A stretch of DNA of 64,000 nt from Bradyrhizobium sp. SZCCT0148. Lineage in GTDB: Bacteria; Pseudomonadota; Alphaproteobacteria; Rhizobiales; Xanthobacteraceae. Under the pieces are notes generated by a model that was not told the origin of the DNA, searched no databases, and saw only the letters and a list, made by a program, of their open reading frames with translations. Within the stretch, counting starts at the first letter, position 1. Every line of letters starts with the position of its first letter. The DNA lies in assembly GCF_018129985.1 (NCBI RefSeq), contig NZ_JAFCKT010000002.1, positions 62,001 through 126,000 of the forward strand, written 5' to 3'. The translations under genes and the position numbers were made by a program. Positions 1 through 11,367 of this stretch are shown here, in pieces.

Positions 1-879
1 ATTGTCGCGGCGCGCGGCGTGCGCGCCGAGGACCTCAAGCCGACCACCGATTCCGAATGGGTGCTGCAGAGCGACCGCGGCCTGACCTATACGGCGGAGC
101 AACCGAAGGGCTCCAAGGTGGTCGAAGGCGAATGGTGGCGCGCCGATTATTCCGGGCCGCCGCTGGTCTCGATGGAGAAAAAGATCGCCGACGGGCTCGG
201 CCTCAAGCTCGGCGACGAAATCGTGGTCAACGTGCTCGGCCGCGACATCCCGGCCAGGATCGGCAATCTGCGCACCATCGACTGGCAGGGGATGGGCATC
301 AACTTCGTGCTGGTGTTCTCGCCGAACGCGTTCAAGGGCGCCCCGCATACCCATATCGCAACGCTGACCGAAACCGGCGGAACCGCCGCCGGCGACGGCA
401 AGATCATCAAGCAGGTCGCCGACGCCTATCCGATGGTGACGAGCGTACGCGTGCGCGAGGTGATGGAAACGGTCGGCTCGGTCGTGACCAATCTGGCGCT
501 GGCGATTCGCGGTGCCAGCGCCGTGACCCTGATCTCGGCGATCCTGGTGCTCGGCGGCGCGCTCGCCGCCGGCCACCGCCACCGGGTCTATGATGCGGTG
601 ATCCTGAAGACGTTGGGCGCGACGCGGCTGCGGCTGCTCGGCGCCTATGCGCTCGAATACCTCCTGATCGGGCTCGCCACCGCGGTGTTCGGCGTGATCT
701 CCGGCAGCGTCGCCGCCTGGATGATCGTGACGCGGCTGATGACGCTGAGCTTCGTCTGGCAGGCCAGCAGCGCGGCCTTCGTGGTCGCAGCCGCGCTGGT
801 CGTCACCGTCGGGCTCGGGCTTGCCGGCACGCTGCTGGCATTGAACAAAAAACCCGCCACGGTGTTGCGCAATTTGTGA
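1..879 (+). CDS. ABC transporter permease, FtsX/MacB type (3' part)
   Basis: This reading frame is open from the first base, so the gene begins outside the window; 292 C-terminal residues are visible. The first half is a soluble extracytoplasmic domain. The second half has about three hydrophobic helices (roughly residues 165-190, 210-235 and 255-280) joined by a basic cytoplasmic loop containing DAVILKTLGATR, which is typical of the C-terminal FtsX domain of large YbbP-type permeases. Such proteins pair with an ATPase of the LolD/YbbA type, often in lipid or lipoprotein handling; the partner and substrate are not visible here. Family call is firm, function inferred. Confidence 0.85.
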   Translation: MVAARGVRAEDLKPTTDSEWVLQSDRGLTYTAEQPKGSKVVEGEWWRADYSGPPLVSMEKKIADGLGLKLGDEIVVNVLGRDIPARIGNLRTIDWQGMGINFVLVFSPNAFKGAPHTHIATLTETGGTAAGDGKIIKQVADAYPMVTSVRVREVMETVGSVVTNLALAIRGASAVTLISAILVLGGALAAGHRHRVYDAVILKTLGATRLRLLGAYALEYLLIGLATAVFGVISGSVAAWMIVTRLMTLSFVWQASSAAFVVAAALVVTVGLGLAGTLLALNKKPATVLRNL

Positions 880-1106
880 CAAAATGTAGCGGACGGCCGC
901 ACCAGAGCGAAATCGCACGATTCCTGCGATTAACCACGACTGCTCGTCAGGTTCGCGTCAGGATTGCCGCCAAGGGCGACATTCAGCCGCGCGTGGAAGG
1001 TTGCAGCGGATGTGTTAGTTTCCCACATATCCAATGGGTTCGGAGTCCCGATTGTTAGCCCGAATTTAGTCGGCAGGCATCGGTATCCGAGATAGAGTTT
1101 GACGAA

Positions 1107-1139
1107 CCGGGCGGCATGGCGACCCTCATGCCGGACCGG
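1107..1139 (+). ncRNA. candidate ybhL leader hairpin
   Basis: A stable hairpin lies 22 bases before the Bax-inhibitor start codon. CCGG at 1107-1110 pairs with 1136-1139. After a small internal loop, CGGCATG (1112-1118) pairs with CATGCCG (1127-1133) around the loop GCGACCCT. A ybhL RNA motif is known upstream of Bax-inhibitor (ybhL/yccA) genes in alphaproteobacteria. Position and shape fit, but the match to that model is from memory and was not computed. It may control expression of the downstream gene. Confidence 0.5.
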
Positions 1140-1161
1140 ACCAACCAACGGGAATTCGACC

Positions 1162-1953
1162 ATGTCGGACCTAGACCGTAACTACGCTTCTCCTTTCGGC
1201 AGGGCCGCCGGGCGTGTTGACGCCGCGACGGTCGATGCCGGCCTGCGCGCCTACATGCTGCGCATCTACAACTACATGAGCATCGGCCTGGCCATCACCG
1301 GCCTGGCCGCGCTCGGCGTCTACATGGCTGCCGTGACGGACGTGCCGACCGCGGACGCCGTCCGCGTCGGCAAGCTGTTCCTGACGCCGTTCGGCTACGC
1401 GATGTTTGTCAGCCCGCTGAAATGGCTGTTCATGCTGGCGCCGCTCGCCATGGTGTTCGTGATCTCGGCGGGCATCAACCGTCTGGCTCCCTCGACCGCC
1501 CAGATCCTGTTCTGGGTATTCGCGGCGCTGATGGGTATCTCGCTGTCGTCGATCTTCCTGGTGTTCACACACACCTCGATCGTGCGGGTGTTCTTCATCA
1601 CGGCGGCCACTTTCGGTGCGCTGAGCCTCTACGGCTACACCACCAAGCGTGACCTCACCGGGATGGGCTCGTTCCTGTTCATGGGCCTGATCGGTATCGT
1701 CCTCGCCAGCCTGGTGAACCTGTTCCTGGCCAGCTCCATGCTGCAGTTCATCGTGTCGGTGGTCGGCGTTCTGGTGTTCTCGGGCCTTACCGCCTGGGAT
1801 ACCCAGCGGCTGAAGAACGACTACATCTACGGCTACGCTTCGGCCGGCGGCGAAGTCGCAGAGCGTGCGGCAATCACCGGCGCGCTGTCGCTGTACCTGA
1901 ACTTCATCAACCTGTTCACGCTGCTGCTGCAGCTCCTCGGCCAGCGCGAGTAA
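1162..1953 (+). CDS. Bax inhibitor-1/YccA family membrane protein
   Basis: A 263-residue inner-membrane protein with about seven hydrophobic segments between residues 30 and 260, the UPF0005/BI-1 architecture. Family members conduct or buffer calcium, or modulate FtsH proteolysis, in other bacteria; the role here is unproven. The conserved C-terminal part contains TAWDTQRLKNDY and an acidic end of the kind seen in YccA/YbhL proteins. The ATG at 1162 is chosen because the conserved protein starts there (MSDLDRNYASPFGR) and GGGAA lies just upstream; an in-frame upstream start at 1099 would run through the leader hairpin. It is probably monocistronic, with a terminator directly after it. Confidence 0.93.
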   Translation: MSDLDRNYASPFGRAAGRVDAATVDAGLRAYMLRIYNYMSIGLAITGLAALGVYMAAVTDVPTADAVRVGKLFLTPFGYAMFVSPLKWLFMLAPLAMVFVISAGINRLAPSTAQILFWVFAALMGISLSSIFLVFTHTSIVRVFFITAATFGALSLYGYTTKRDLTGMGSFLFMGLIGIVLASLVNLFLASSMLQFIVSVVGVLVFSGLTAWDTQRLKNDYIYGYASAGGEVAERAAITGALSLYLNFINLFTLLLQLLGQRE

Positions 1954-1978
1954 GCGCTGAGACGAGAGAACGGACGCG

Positions 1979-2005
1979 AACCCCGGCCGAGAGGCCGGGG
2001 TTTTT
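1979..2005 (+). terminator. Rho-independent terminator after Bax-inhibitor gene
   Basis: CCCCGGCC (1981-1988) and GGCCGGGG (1993-2000) form a perfect 8-bp stem with a GAGA loop, followed by TTTTT. Confidence 0.9.
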
Positions 2006-2100
2006 GTTTGCATCCAGTCAGTCATGCCCGGGCTGGTCCCGGGCAGGACGCATGCGGAAACGGCGTTGCTCGTGATCCCATCCCTGCTATCTTTTCCGCC

Positions 2101-2631
2101 ATGTCCGCACCCGAAATCAGGCCTACGACCGAGGCCGACCTTCCCGCCATCACCGCCATTTACCAGCAGGCGGTCCGCGAGGGCACCGCGACGTTCGAGC
2201 TGGAGCCGCCCGACCTTGCCGAGATGACGCGCCGCTACCGTGCGCTGGTGGACGGCGGCTATCCCTATTTCGTCGCCGTGCTCGAGGGACGCGTGGCCGG
2301 CTATGCCTATGCCGGCGCCTACCGCCCGCGCCCGGCCTACCGCTTCACGGTCGAGAACTCGATCTATCTCGATCCCTCGTTCCACCGCCGCGGCATCGGG
2401 TCGTTACTTCTCGACCGGTTGATCGCCGAATGCGAGGCGCGCGGCTTCCGTCAGATGATCGCGGTGATCGGGGATTCCGCCAATGCCGGCTCGATCGGTG
2501 TCCACACCAAGGGCGGCTTCAAGATGATCGGCACGCATCCCAGTGTCGGGCTGAAATTCGGCCGCTGGCTTGATACGGTGATGATGCAGCGCGACCTCGG
2601 CGAGGGCGCGACCACGGTGCCGGAGAAGTAG
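2101..2631 (+). CDS. GNAT family N-acetyltransferase (phosphinothricin acetyltransferase-like)
   Basis: A 176-residue single-domain acetyltransferase using acetyl-CoA. The sequence follows the PAT/Bar subfamily of GNAT enzymes: an N-terminal RPTTEADLPAITAIY stretch, the central VENSIYLDP strand, the acetyl-CoA loop HRRGIGSLLL at about residues 97-106, and a C-terminal VGLKFGRWLD segment. Proteins of this subfamily acetylate small amines such as phosphinothricin or methionine sulfoximine; the natural substrate here cannot be read from sequence. The ATG at 2101 begins the conserved domain. The gene stands alone between a terminator and a palindromic repeat. Confidence 0.9.
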   Translation: MSAPEIRPTTEADLPAITAIYQQAVREGTATFELEPPDLAEMTRRYRALVDGGYPYFVAVLEGRVAGYAYAGAYRPRPAYRFTVENSIYLDPSFHRRGIGSLLLDRLIAECEARGFRQMIAVIGDSANAGSIGVHTKGGFKMIGTHPSVGLKFGRWLDTVMMQRDLGEGATTVPEK

Positions 2632-2644
2632 GACTCGGTCTGGT

Positions 2645-2734
2645 CGGGTGGGCAAAAGCGTCTGCGTGCCCACCGGCTTCCCGCGGTAGAGACGGAACGT
2701 AGGCACGGCGCCTTGCGCCTTTGCCTACCCTGCG
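2645..2734. repeat. class A palindromic intergenic repeat, copy 1
   Basis: About 90 bp of two linked imperfect hairpins: GGTGGGCAAAAGCG...CGTGCCCACC on the left and GTAGGCACGG...TTTGCCTACC on the right. Related copies occur at 36712, 40141, 42824 and 45362. It lies between the convergent GNAT and DUF2794 genes and may act as a bidirectional transcription end. Confidence 0.75.
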
Positions 2735-2749
2735 GCACGGGCCGTGCCG

Positions 2750-3118
2750 CTACACCACCGCCAGCTTGCGATCGATTACCAGCAGCACGCGCTCCAGCTC
2801 GTGGCCGCGGCGCAGGATCAGGCCGGTCGCCGAGATCACGCTGTACATGCCCTGCTTGCGCGCGAGCCGCGGGTCCTTCTCGATGCGGTAGATCGGCACT
2901 TCCGAGGCACGGCGATAGACCGAGAACACGGCGCGATCCCTGAGGAAGTCGATGGCGTAGTCGCGCCATTCGCCGTCGGCGACCATGCGGCCGTAGAGAT
3001 TGAGAATACGGTGCAACTCGAGCCGGTTGAACGTCACCCGGCTGAGCTGCGTGGCCGCAGCAGCGGGGCGCGCCACCGCGCGCTGCTCGCTCGGATCGGC
3101 ATCCTCCGACAGACTCAT
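2750..3118 (-). CDS. DUF2794 domain-containing protein
   Basis: A 122-residue soluble protein of the DUF2794 family, conserved across Rhizobiales and of unknown function. Recognisable features are TFNRLELHRILNLYGRMV near residue 30, the central AIDFLRDRAVFSVYRRASE, and a basic region with YRIEKDPRLARKQGMY. I chose the ATG at 3118 because AGGAAG lies about 9 bases before it; upstream in-frame starts (3133, 3268) would add a low-complexity Cys-rich leader not expected in the family. No membrane segment or signal peptide is visible. Confidence 0.82.
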   Translation of the reverse strand: MSLSEDADPSEQRAVARPAAAATQLSRVTFNRLELHRILNLYGRMVADGEWRDYAIDFLRDRAVFSVYRRASEVPIYRIEKDPRLARKQGMYSVISATGLILRRGHELERVLLVIDRKLAVV

Positions 3119-3385
3119 AAAGCGCTTCCTCATCGCACGGCATGAACCCCGTCCGCGAAGACCGTCCCCGGAACCTGGATCATGACAGCTGCATGATTGC
3201 GCCAACCGGTCAGCGCCGCAAGGGGCTCCTGATTCAACCAGTCGAATCGCATGCGAATCAGGACACACGCAATGGTGGAACTCTGTCGCGGCAAACCGTC
3301 ACGGGATCGTTAGCAGGAATCACAGGATCGCCGCTTTTCCGCCTAGCGACTGCCGCCCTCAATTGCGAAAAGATTTGTGTGCGTT

Positions 3386-3493
3386 GACCCGGTCCTGTCG
3401 GTTCCGGATTCCTCAGCCCCCAGCCCCCCGGGGCCGAACAGGATCGGGTCTGTACGCACAACAAGGAGGGCCAACGCAAGTTGGTCCTTTTTT
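3386..3493 (+). ncRNA. candidate small structured RNA ending in an intrinsic terminator
   Basis: No gene covers 3119-3675 on either strand. Within it, GACCCGGTCCTGT (3386-3398) pairs almost perfectly with ACAGGATCGGGTC (3438-3450), enclosing a GC-rich inner hairpin (CCCC/GGGG near 3424-3434). A short single-stranded linker then leads into a strong terminator. This looks like the 3' part of a small RNA. I could not assign it to 6S, SRP, tmRNA or RNase P RNA, and I see no clear promoter, so the 5' end is unknown. Confidence 0.45.
3463..3493 (+). terminator. strong Rho-independent terminator with GCAA tetraloop
   Basis: GGGCCAAC (3468-3475), GNRA loop GCAA, GTTGGTCC (3480-3487), then TTTTTT. 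The stem can extend into AAGGA pairing with the U-run. No protein gene ends just upstream on the plus strand, which is why a small RNA is suspected. Confidence 0.85.
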
Positions 3494-3675
3494 GTTTGTG
3501 TCGGGATGTTTCTGTTTCCAGTCATTCCGGGTGCGTAGCGCGAGCTATGGTGCGCAATTGCGCAGCTGAGAATCCGTTGATCCACAATGTGAACTGAGAA
3601 ATGGATTGGGGCGCTCGCCAAGAGGCGCGTCCGGAATGCCGAGAGACTGCTTCTTCTGCTACGATCTTACGCGCT

Positions 3676-4467
3676 TCAGTGCAGCGACGTGTAGGCAGCG
3701 CCGAGCATCGGTCCCGGCCGCTCGCGGCTGCCGTCCTGAACATAGACCACCGCGCCGTCGACGCCGTCACGCGTGAGGTTCTCGATCGGCACCGTCCAGC
3801 TTTCCGAACGCCCGGTCCAGTCACCGACCTTGAGCAGGTTGCGCACCACGTTGTGATAGGTGACCTGCTGTCCGCGATTTTCGCCGCGGGTGATCTCGAT
3901 CGGGACCGACCTGGCAATCGAACAGATCCAGACCTCGCCATGCGAGATGGCCGGCTCGTTGCTGGCAGCCACCGACACGTTGATCTGCTTGCCGGCGAGC
4001 GACAGCGTCACCGGCACGCTCATTACGCCCTTGTCCTTATCGCTCTTGCCGATCGCGCTCTCGATGCCGGCACGATCGCTGCCGATGACATGGGTGGAGC
4101 CGTTGACCACGACTTGCGGCGTGTAGACCTCGCGGTCGCCGCGCATGCGCGAATAGGCACGCTGCCGTGCAGAGAAGCGCGAATCCGCCAGCGTGTCCTT
4201 CCAACCAAGATAGTCCCAATAGTCGATCGGCATGCTCAGCGCGATGACCGAGGGATCCTTGGAGAGATCGCCGATGATCTTGTCGGCGGGCGGGCAGGAG
4301 GAGCAGCCCTGCGAGGTAAACAATTCGACGACGGCGCGGGGGTCGGCCTCGGCAGGACGGATAACGGCGACGATCGCACAGATGCCAAGAGCTCCCGACC
4401 AGAGCGCACCGGACCACCTTGAGATCACGTTGCGTGAAACCAGATGAGAAACCGTCATTGCTGTCAT
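3676..4467 (-). CDS. DUF1223 domain secreted thioredoxin-like protein
   Basis: A 263-residue protein with a hydrophobic N-terminal export segment (about residues 18-40, ending near AEA). It is followed by the DUF1223 fold: AVVELFTSQGCSSCPPAD carries a CxxC motif at about residues 54-57, then IALSMPIDYWDYLGWKD and YTPQVVVNGSTHVIGSD. The family has a thioredoxin-like fold with unknown substrate; a periplasmic redox role is inferred from the CSSC pair and the signal. The gene lies downstream of acnA in the same orientation but is separated from it by a terminator. Confidence 0.9.
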   Translation of the reverse strand: MTAMTVSHLVSRNVISRWSGALWSGALGICAIVAVIRPAEADPRAVVELFTSQGCSSCPPADKIIGDLSKDPSVIALSMPIDYWDYLGWKDTLADSRFSARQRAYSRMRGDREVYTPQVVVNGSTHVIGSDRAGIESAIGKSDKDKGVMSVPVTLSLAGKQINVSVAASNEPAISHGEVWICSIARSVPIEITRGENRGQQVTYHNVVRNLLKVGDWTGRSESWTVPIENLTRDGVDGAVVYVQDGSRERPGPMLGAAYTSLH

Positions 4468-4611
4468 GTCGAACGCCGCACACCAAAGCTCGTGGGAAGG
4501 GAAATCTTATCGCCTGATGGTCACCGTAATCTTACGGGTACGGCATAACCCGGCCATCCTGGGCGGAGTTTCCGCTGGACGGGCCCATCCGAAGCATGCC
4601 GCAAACGCGCG

Positions 4612-4637
4612 AAGGCGGCCTTGTGATAGGCCGCCTT
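4612..4637 (-). terminator. bidirectional terminator-like hairpin after acnA
   Basis: AAGGCGGCC (4612-4620) and GGCCGCCTT (4629-4637) form a perfect 9-bp stem with an 8-base loop, 52 bases past the acnA stop. The T-run is weak on both strands. Confidence 0.7.
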
Positions 4638-4688
4638 CGTTTAACCTTCTACTCACGTCGCAGTGAGCCACCGTTCACAAATTCGCGC

Positions 4689-7409
<2,721 letters not shown>

Positions 7410-7522
7410 GTAGGAATCCCAATTGTTAGCTATACCCGGCAGGGTATCTTAACACCGTCAGCGTATCAGGCTGGGCCGCTTGCAGGGGCAGGTTGAGTTG
7501 CTGCATCAAGTAGTTCCGGGCT

Positions 7523-7539
7523 TATAGAAGCTTTCTAAC
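7523..7539. promoter_or_regulatory. candidate Irr box (iron control element) between acnA and ccmA
   Basis: The interrupted palindrome TATAGAA-GCT-TTCTAAC matches 12 of 14 specified positions of the Rhizobiales iron control element TTTAGAA-N3-TTCTAAA. It sits about 113 bp before the acnA start and 109 bp before the ccmA start. Irr regulates haem and iron-enzyme genes in Bradyrhizobium, so control of acnA and possibly ccm is a reasonable inference. Confidence 0.65.
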
Positions 7540-7648
7540 CGCGCCGCCACAGCCACAATCGTACCGCAGCATTCGCGAGCCAAAAATTCCCATGCGCTAC
7601 CCCAAGTTTTCCTGAGGCCCGGCTTTGAGCGGGGTGGACCGAGACAGG

Positions 7649-8251
7649 ATGCAGCTTTCCGGACGCGGGGTCACCTGCGTGCGCGGCGGCCGCGAGGTGT
7701 TTGCCGGGCTGGATTTCGCCGCCGTGGCCGGCGAAGCGGTGGCGGTGACGGGGCGCAACGGGTCGGGCAAGACCTCGTTGCTGCGGCTGATCGCGGGCCT
7801 GCTCGTTCCGGCGGGCGGGACGATCGTACTGGACGGCGGCGATGCCGAGCTGACGCTGCCGGAGCAGTGCCACTATCTCGGCCATCGCGATGCCCTGAAG
7901 CCGGCGCTGAGCGTGGCGGAAAACCTGTCGTTCTGGGCCGACTTCCTCGGCGGGGAGCGTTCCGACTTCGCCGGAAGCCTCGCCACGGTGGGGCTTGCGC
8001 ATGCCATCCACCTGCCGGCCGGCTTCCTGTCGGCCGGCCAGCGCCGCCGGCTGTCGCTGGCCCGCCTTTTGACCGTCCGCCGCCCGGTCTGGCTGCTGGA
8101 CGAGCCGACCAACGCGCTGGACGTGACCGGCCAGGACATGTTCGGCGGCCTGATGCGCGATCACCTCTCGCGCGGCGGCATGATCGTCGCGGCCACCCAC
8201 GCGCCGCTTGGGATCGAGACGCGAGAGCTGCGGATCGGGGGAGCGACGTGA
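7649..8251 (+). CDS. ccmA: haem ABC exporter ATP-binding protein CcmA
   Basis: The 200-residue ATPase of the CcmABCD system, which releases holo-CcmE during cytochrome c maturation. Walker A is GRNGSGKTS (about residue 36), the ABC signature is [10 protein letters not shown] and Walker B is [10 protein letters not shown] chose the ATG at 7649 ([10 protein letters not shown], preceded by GACAGG) because CcmA proteins start with this strand; a TTG at 7625 is possible. First gene of ccmABCDG. ccmE, ccmF and ccmH are not in the window. Confidence 0.95.
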   Translation: MQLSGRGVTCVRGGREVFAGLDFAAVAGEAVAVTGRNGSGKTSLLRLIAGLLVPAGGTIVLDGGDAELTLPEQCHYLGHRDALKPALSVAENLSFWADFLGGERSDFAGSLATVGLAHAIHLPAGFLSAGQRRRLSLARLLTVRRPVWLLDEPTNALDVTGQDMFGGLMRDHLSRGGMIVAATHAPLGIETRELRIGGAT

Positions 8252-8318
8252 GCTACCCTCAGCTTTCCAAGCGCCTGAGCGCGCCCGTTTACGCTCCCGT
8301 CATCGTTGGGAGCATTCC

Positions 8319-8987
8319 GTGACCGCCCTGTCCGCCCTCATCCGCCGGGACATCAGGATCGCGTTGCGCGTCGGCGGTGGGGCGCTGATTGGCGTGCTGT
8401 TCTTCCTGACCGTCGTCGTCCTGATGCCGTTCGCGGTCGGGCCGGATCTGGCGCTGCTGTCGCGGCTGGGGCCGGCCATCCTCTGGCTAGGCGCGCTGCT
8501 CGCGAGCCTGCTCACCTTGGACCGGCTGTTCATGGCCGACCACGAGGACGGCTCGCTCGACCTGATCACGATGAGCCGGACGCCGCTGGAACTCGCCTGC
8601 GCCGCCAAGGCGCTGGCGCATTGGCTGGCCGCCGGCCTGCCGCTGATTGTCGCAACCCCTGTGCTCGGCCTGCTGCTCAACCTCGACATGGTCGCAACCG
8701 GCGCGGTCGCGCTGACTCTGCTGGCGGGCACGCCGGCACTGACGTTTACCGGCATGATCGGCGCGGCGCTCGCGGTGACGCTGCACCGCGGCGGGCTGCT
8801 GATGGCGGTGCTGGTGCTGCCGCTGTCGATTCCCGTGCTGATCTTCGGTGTTGCGGCTTCGCAGGCCGTGATCGTCGGTCCCATGACGTTCGGTGCGCCG
8901 TTCTCGATCCTGTGCGCGCTATCGCTGGTCAGCCTCGTGATCGGCCCCTTCGCAGCCGCAGCGAGCCTGCGGCATGGACTTGACTGA
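8319..8987 (+). CDS. ccmB: haem exporter membrane protein CcmB
   Basis: A 222-residue integral membrane protein with six hydrophobic segments, the normal CcmB length. It is the permease partner of CcmA. The start is a GTG at 8319 (protein begins MTALSALIRRDIRIALRVGG), which gives the family's usual N-terminus; in-frame upstream codons read Arg-rich and unlike CcmB. It follows ccmA by 67 bases and is probably cotranscribed. Confidence 0.94.
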   Translation: MTALSALIRRDIRIALRVGGGALIGVLFFLTVVVLMPFAVGPDLALLSRLGPAILWLGALLASLLTLDRLFMADHEDGSLDLITMSRTPLELACAAKALAHWLAAGLPLIVATPVLGLLLNLDMVATGAVALTLLAGTPALTFTGMIGAALAVTLHRGGLLMAVLVLPLSIPVLIFGVAASQAVIVGPMTFGAPFSILCALSLVSLVIGPFAAAASLRHGLD

Positions 8988-9092
8988 AACGGGCGCGACT
9001 GAGATGCGCGCGACTGACTTGACCCCGATCAACTTTCGCTGCGGGCTTTCGTGCTGATTGCCTGAGCGGCCACCGACGATTATCAGGGTACC

Positions 9093-9884
9093 ATGACACT
9101 GATCGACCTCGCCAACCCCACGCGGTTCCTCGCGCTGACAGCGCGGGTCCTGCCGTGGCTTGCGGCCGCGACCGTGCTCCTGCTTGCGATCGGCCTCTAT
9201 CAAGCCGCGCTGGCGCCCGACGACTACCAGCAGGGCGCGACGGTGAAGATCATGTTCATCCACGTGCCCAATGCGTGGCTGTCGATGTTCGTCTGGGGCG
9301 TCATGAGCATCGCCTCGCTGGGCACCCTGGTGTGGCGTCATCCGCTCGCCGACGTCGCCGCCAAGGCGGCCGCGCCGATTGGCGCCGCCTTCACCTTCCT
9401 CGCGCTGCTCACGGGCTCGCTGTGGGGCCGGCCGATGTGGGGTACCTATTGGGAGTGGGACGCGCGGCTGACCTCGGTGCTGATCCTGTTCCTGATGTAT
9501 CTCGGCCTGATGGCGCTGTGGCGTGCGGTCGACGATCCCTCGCGTGCGGCGCGCGCCGCCGCCGTGCTGACGCTGGTCGGCGCGATCAACCTTCCCATCA
9601 TCAAGTTCTCGGTCGATTGGTGGAACACGCTGCACCAGCCGGCCTCGGTGATGCGCATGGGCGGCTCCGCCCTCGACAAGTCATTCCTGATTCCGCTGCT
9701 GGTGATGGCGATCGCCTTCACGCTGCTGTTTGTCACGCTGCATCTGGCCGCGATGCGCAACGAAATCTTGCGCCGCCGTGTTCGCGCGCTGCAGATGATG
9801 CAGGCGAGCCGTGTGGCGTTCTCGAGCGAGATCGGCGCCGGCGCGCGCGGGCAAAACGCGTCGAACGAAGTCGGGGCCGCCTGA
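9093..9884 (+). CDS. ccmC: haem exporter protein CcmC
   Basis: A 263-residue polytopic protein that delivers haem to the chaperone CcmE in cytochrome c biogenesis system I. The tryptophan-rich WWD motif appears as [13 protein letters not shown] at about residues 116-128. The flanking external histidines that hold haem are in MFIHVPNAW and [11 protein letters not shown]. Six hydrophobic spans follow. ccmD begins two bases after the stop, so translation is probably coupled. Confidence 0.96.
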   Translation: MTLIDLANPTRFLALTARVLPWLAAATVLLLAIGLYQAALAPDDYQQGATVKIMFIHVPNAWLSMFVWGVMSIASLGTLVWRHPLADVAAKAAAPIGAAFTFLALLTGSLWGRPMWGTYWEWDARLTSVLILFLMYLGLMALWRAVDDPSRAARAAAVLTLVGAINLPIIKFSVDWWNTLHQPASVMRMGGSALDKSFLIPLLVMAIAFTLLFVTLHLAAMRNEILRRRVRALQMMQASRVAFSSEIGAGARGQNASNEVGAA

Positions 9885-9886
9885 TC

Positions 9887-10066
9887 ATGTCGCTCGGTCC
9901 CTATGCATCCTTCATCGTGACGTCCTATGCCGCGGCGGCCGTCGTGGTCGCGATCCTGATCGGCTGGATCGTGCTCGACTACCGCAACCAGACGCAGCGC
10001 CTGCGCGAGATGGAGGAGCGCGGCATCACCCGCGGCTCCGGGCGCAGCGCGATGGACGCGTCATGA
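9887..10066 (+). CDS. ccmD: haem exporter protein CcmD
   Basis: A 59-residue protein with one transmembrane helix (about residues 8-30, [21 protein letters not shown]) followed by a charged tail starting [15 protein letters not shown], the typical CcmD pattern. CcmD stabilises the CcmABC-CcmE complex. It starts two bases after ccmC and overlaps ccmG by ATGA. It is easily missed because longer spurious frames cover the region. Confidence 0.92.
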   Translation: MSLGPYASFIVTSYAAAAVVVAILIGWIVLDYRNQTQRLREMEERGITRGSGRSAMDAS

Positions 10067-10656
10067 GCGAACAATCGACGTCCGCACCGCCGCACCGCCG
10101 CACCTTCCTGATGGTGCTGCCGCTGATCGCCTTCATCGGCCTGGCGCTGCTGTTCTGGTTCCGGCTCGGCAGCGGCGATCCCTCGCGGATTCCCTCCGCG
10201 CTGATCGGCCGTCCGGCGCCGCAGACCGCCCTGCCGCCGCTCGAGGGATTGCAGGCCGACAACGCGCAGGTGCCGGGTCTCGACCCCACAGCGTTCAAGG
10301 GCAAGGTCAGCCTGGTCAATGTCTGGGCGTCCTGGTGCGTGCCGTGCCACGACGAGGCGCCGCTGTTGACCGAGCTCGCCAAGGACAAGCGCTTCCAGCT
10401 TGTCGGCATCAATTACAAGGATGCGTCCGACAATGCGCGCCGCTTCCTCGGACGCTACGGCAACCCGTTCGGCCGCGTCGGCGTGGATGCCAACGGCCGC
10501 GCCTCGATCGAATGGGGCGTCTACGGCGTGCCCGAAACCTTTGTCGTGGGACGCGAGGGCACCATCGTCTACAAGCTGGTCGGCCCGATCACGCCGGACA
10601 ATCTGCAGAAGGTGCTGTTGCCGCAGATGGAGAAGGCGCTGAAGGCGGGATCCTGA
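10063..10656 (+). CDS. ccmG: thiol:disulfide interchange protein CcmG (DsbE)
   Basis: A 197-residue membrane-anchored thioredoxin that keeps apocytochrome c cysteines reduced for haem ligation. There is one N-terminal transmembrane helix (about residues 15-35), then the thioredoxin fold with active site [13 protein letters not shown] and the family's [11 protein letters not shown] cis-proline loop. The start ATG at 10063 overlaps the ccmD stop by four bases, which indicates translational coupling. Last gene of the cluster here. Confidence 0.95.
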   Translation: MSEQSTSAPPHRRTFLMVLPLIAFIGLALLFWFRLGSGDPSRIPSALIGRPAPQTALPPLEGLQADNAQVPGLDPTAFKGKVSLVNVWASWCVPCHDEAPLLTELAKDKRFQLVGINYKDASDNARRFLGRYGNPFGRVGVDANGRASIEWGVYGVPETFVVGREGTIVYKLVGPITPDNLQKVLLPQMEKALKAGS

Positions 10657-10663
10657 CGCCGCG

Positions 10664-10720
10664 CTCGTGCCCCGGACGCTGCGCAGCGCACAAGCGGTGC
10701 GCTGCAGAGCCGGGGCCCAT
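10664..10720. repeat. class B palindromic intergenic repeat, copy 1
   Basis: GTGCCCCGGACGCTGCGCAGCGC...GCGCTGCAGAGCCGGGGC folds into one long hairpin. Related copies at 18244 and 29527 share CCCGGACGC and CGCAGAGCCGGG. It lies between convergent ccmG and yciB. Confidence 0.7.
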
Positions 10721-10761
10721 GTCACTGCGACGCATTTGCAGAGAGCCGGGACACGCGACCG

Positions 10762-11364
10762 TCAACCCTTCCGCACGTCCCCGGCCTCGGCCTCGCTCGT
10801 TTCCAGCGATACCGGCTCAACACCATAGCGCTTGGTCAGCGGCATCTGGGCGATGGCGAAGATCATCGTGATCGGGGTCACGCCGAACACCTTGAAGTTC
10901 ACCCAGAAGTCCGTGCTCTGGGTGCGCCAGACGATCTCGTTCAGCACCGCCATGCCGGCGAAGAACAGCGCCCAGCGCAGCGTCAGGATGCGCCAGCCCT
11001 GCGGCGTCAGATTGAACATCTGGTCGAACATGACGGCAATAAACGAGCGCCCGAACAGCAGCCCGCCACCCAGGATCGCCGCGAACAGGCCATAGATGAT
11101 GGTCGGCTTGACCTTGATGAAGGTCTCGTCGTGCAGCACCAGCGTCAGCGTTCCGAACACCAGCACGATCACGCCTGTGACGATGGCCATGATCGGGATG
11201 TGGCGCGTCACCATGTAGGAGGCGATCATCGCCACCACGATCGCCACCATGAAGGCGCCGGTGGCGGCAAACAGGTTGAACTTCGCATTGACGAAGAAGA
11301 ACACGAGCAGCGGCCCGAGTTCGGTCGCAAGCTTGAACAGCGGATGCGGCTGGGTCTTGTCCAT
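10762..11364 (-). CDS. yciB: inner membrane-spanning protein YciB (septation protein A)
   Basis: A 200-residue protein of the YciB/IspZ family with five to six membrane helices. Diagnostic segments are [17 protein letters not shown] at the start, [12 protein letters not shown] in the middle and FVNFKVFG-like [13 protein letters not shown] near the end. Members affect cell-envelope synthesis and septation. It starts three bases after the ftsY stop, so ftsY-yciB form an operon. Confidence 0.95.
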   Translation of the reverse strand: MDKTQPHPLFKLATELGPLLVFFFVNAKFNLFAATGAFMVAIVVAMIASYMVTRHIPIMAIVTGVIVLVFGTLTLVLHDETFIKVKPTIIYGLFAAILGGGLLFGRSFIAVMFDQMFNLTPQGWRILTLRWALFFAGMAVLNEIVWRTQSTDFWVNFKVFGVTPITMIFAIAQMPLTKRYGVEPVSLETSEAEAGDVRKG

Positions 11365-11367
11365 TCT

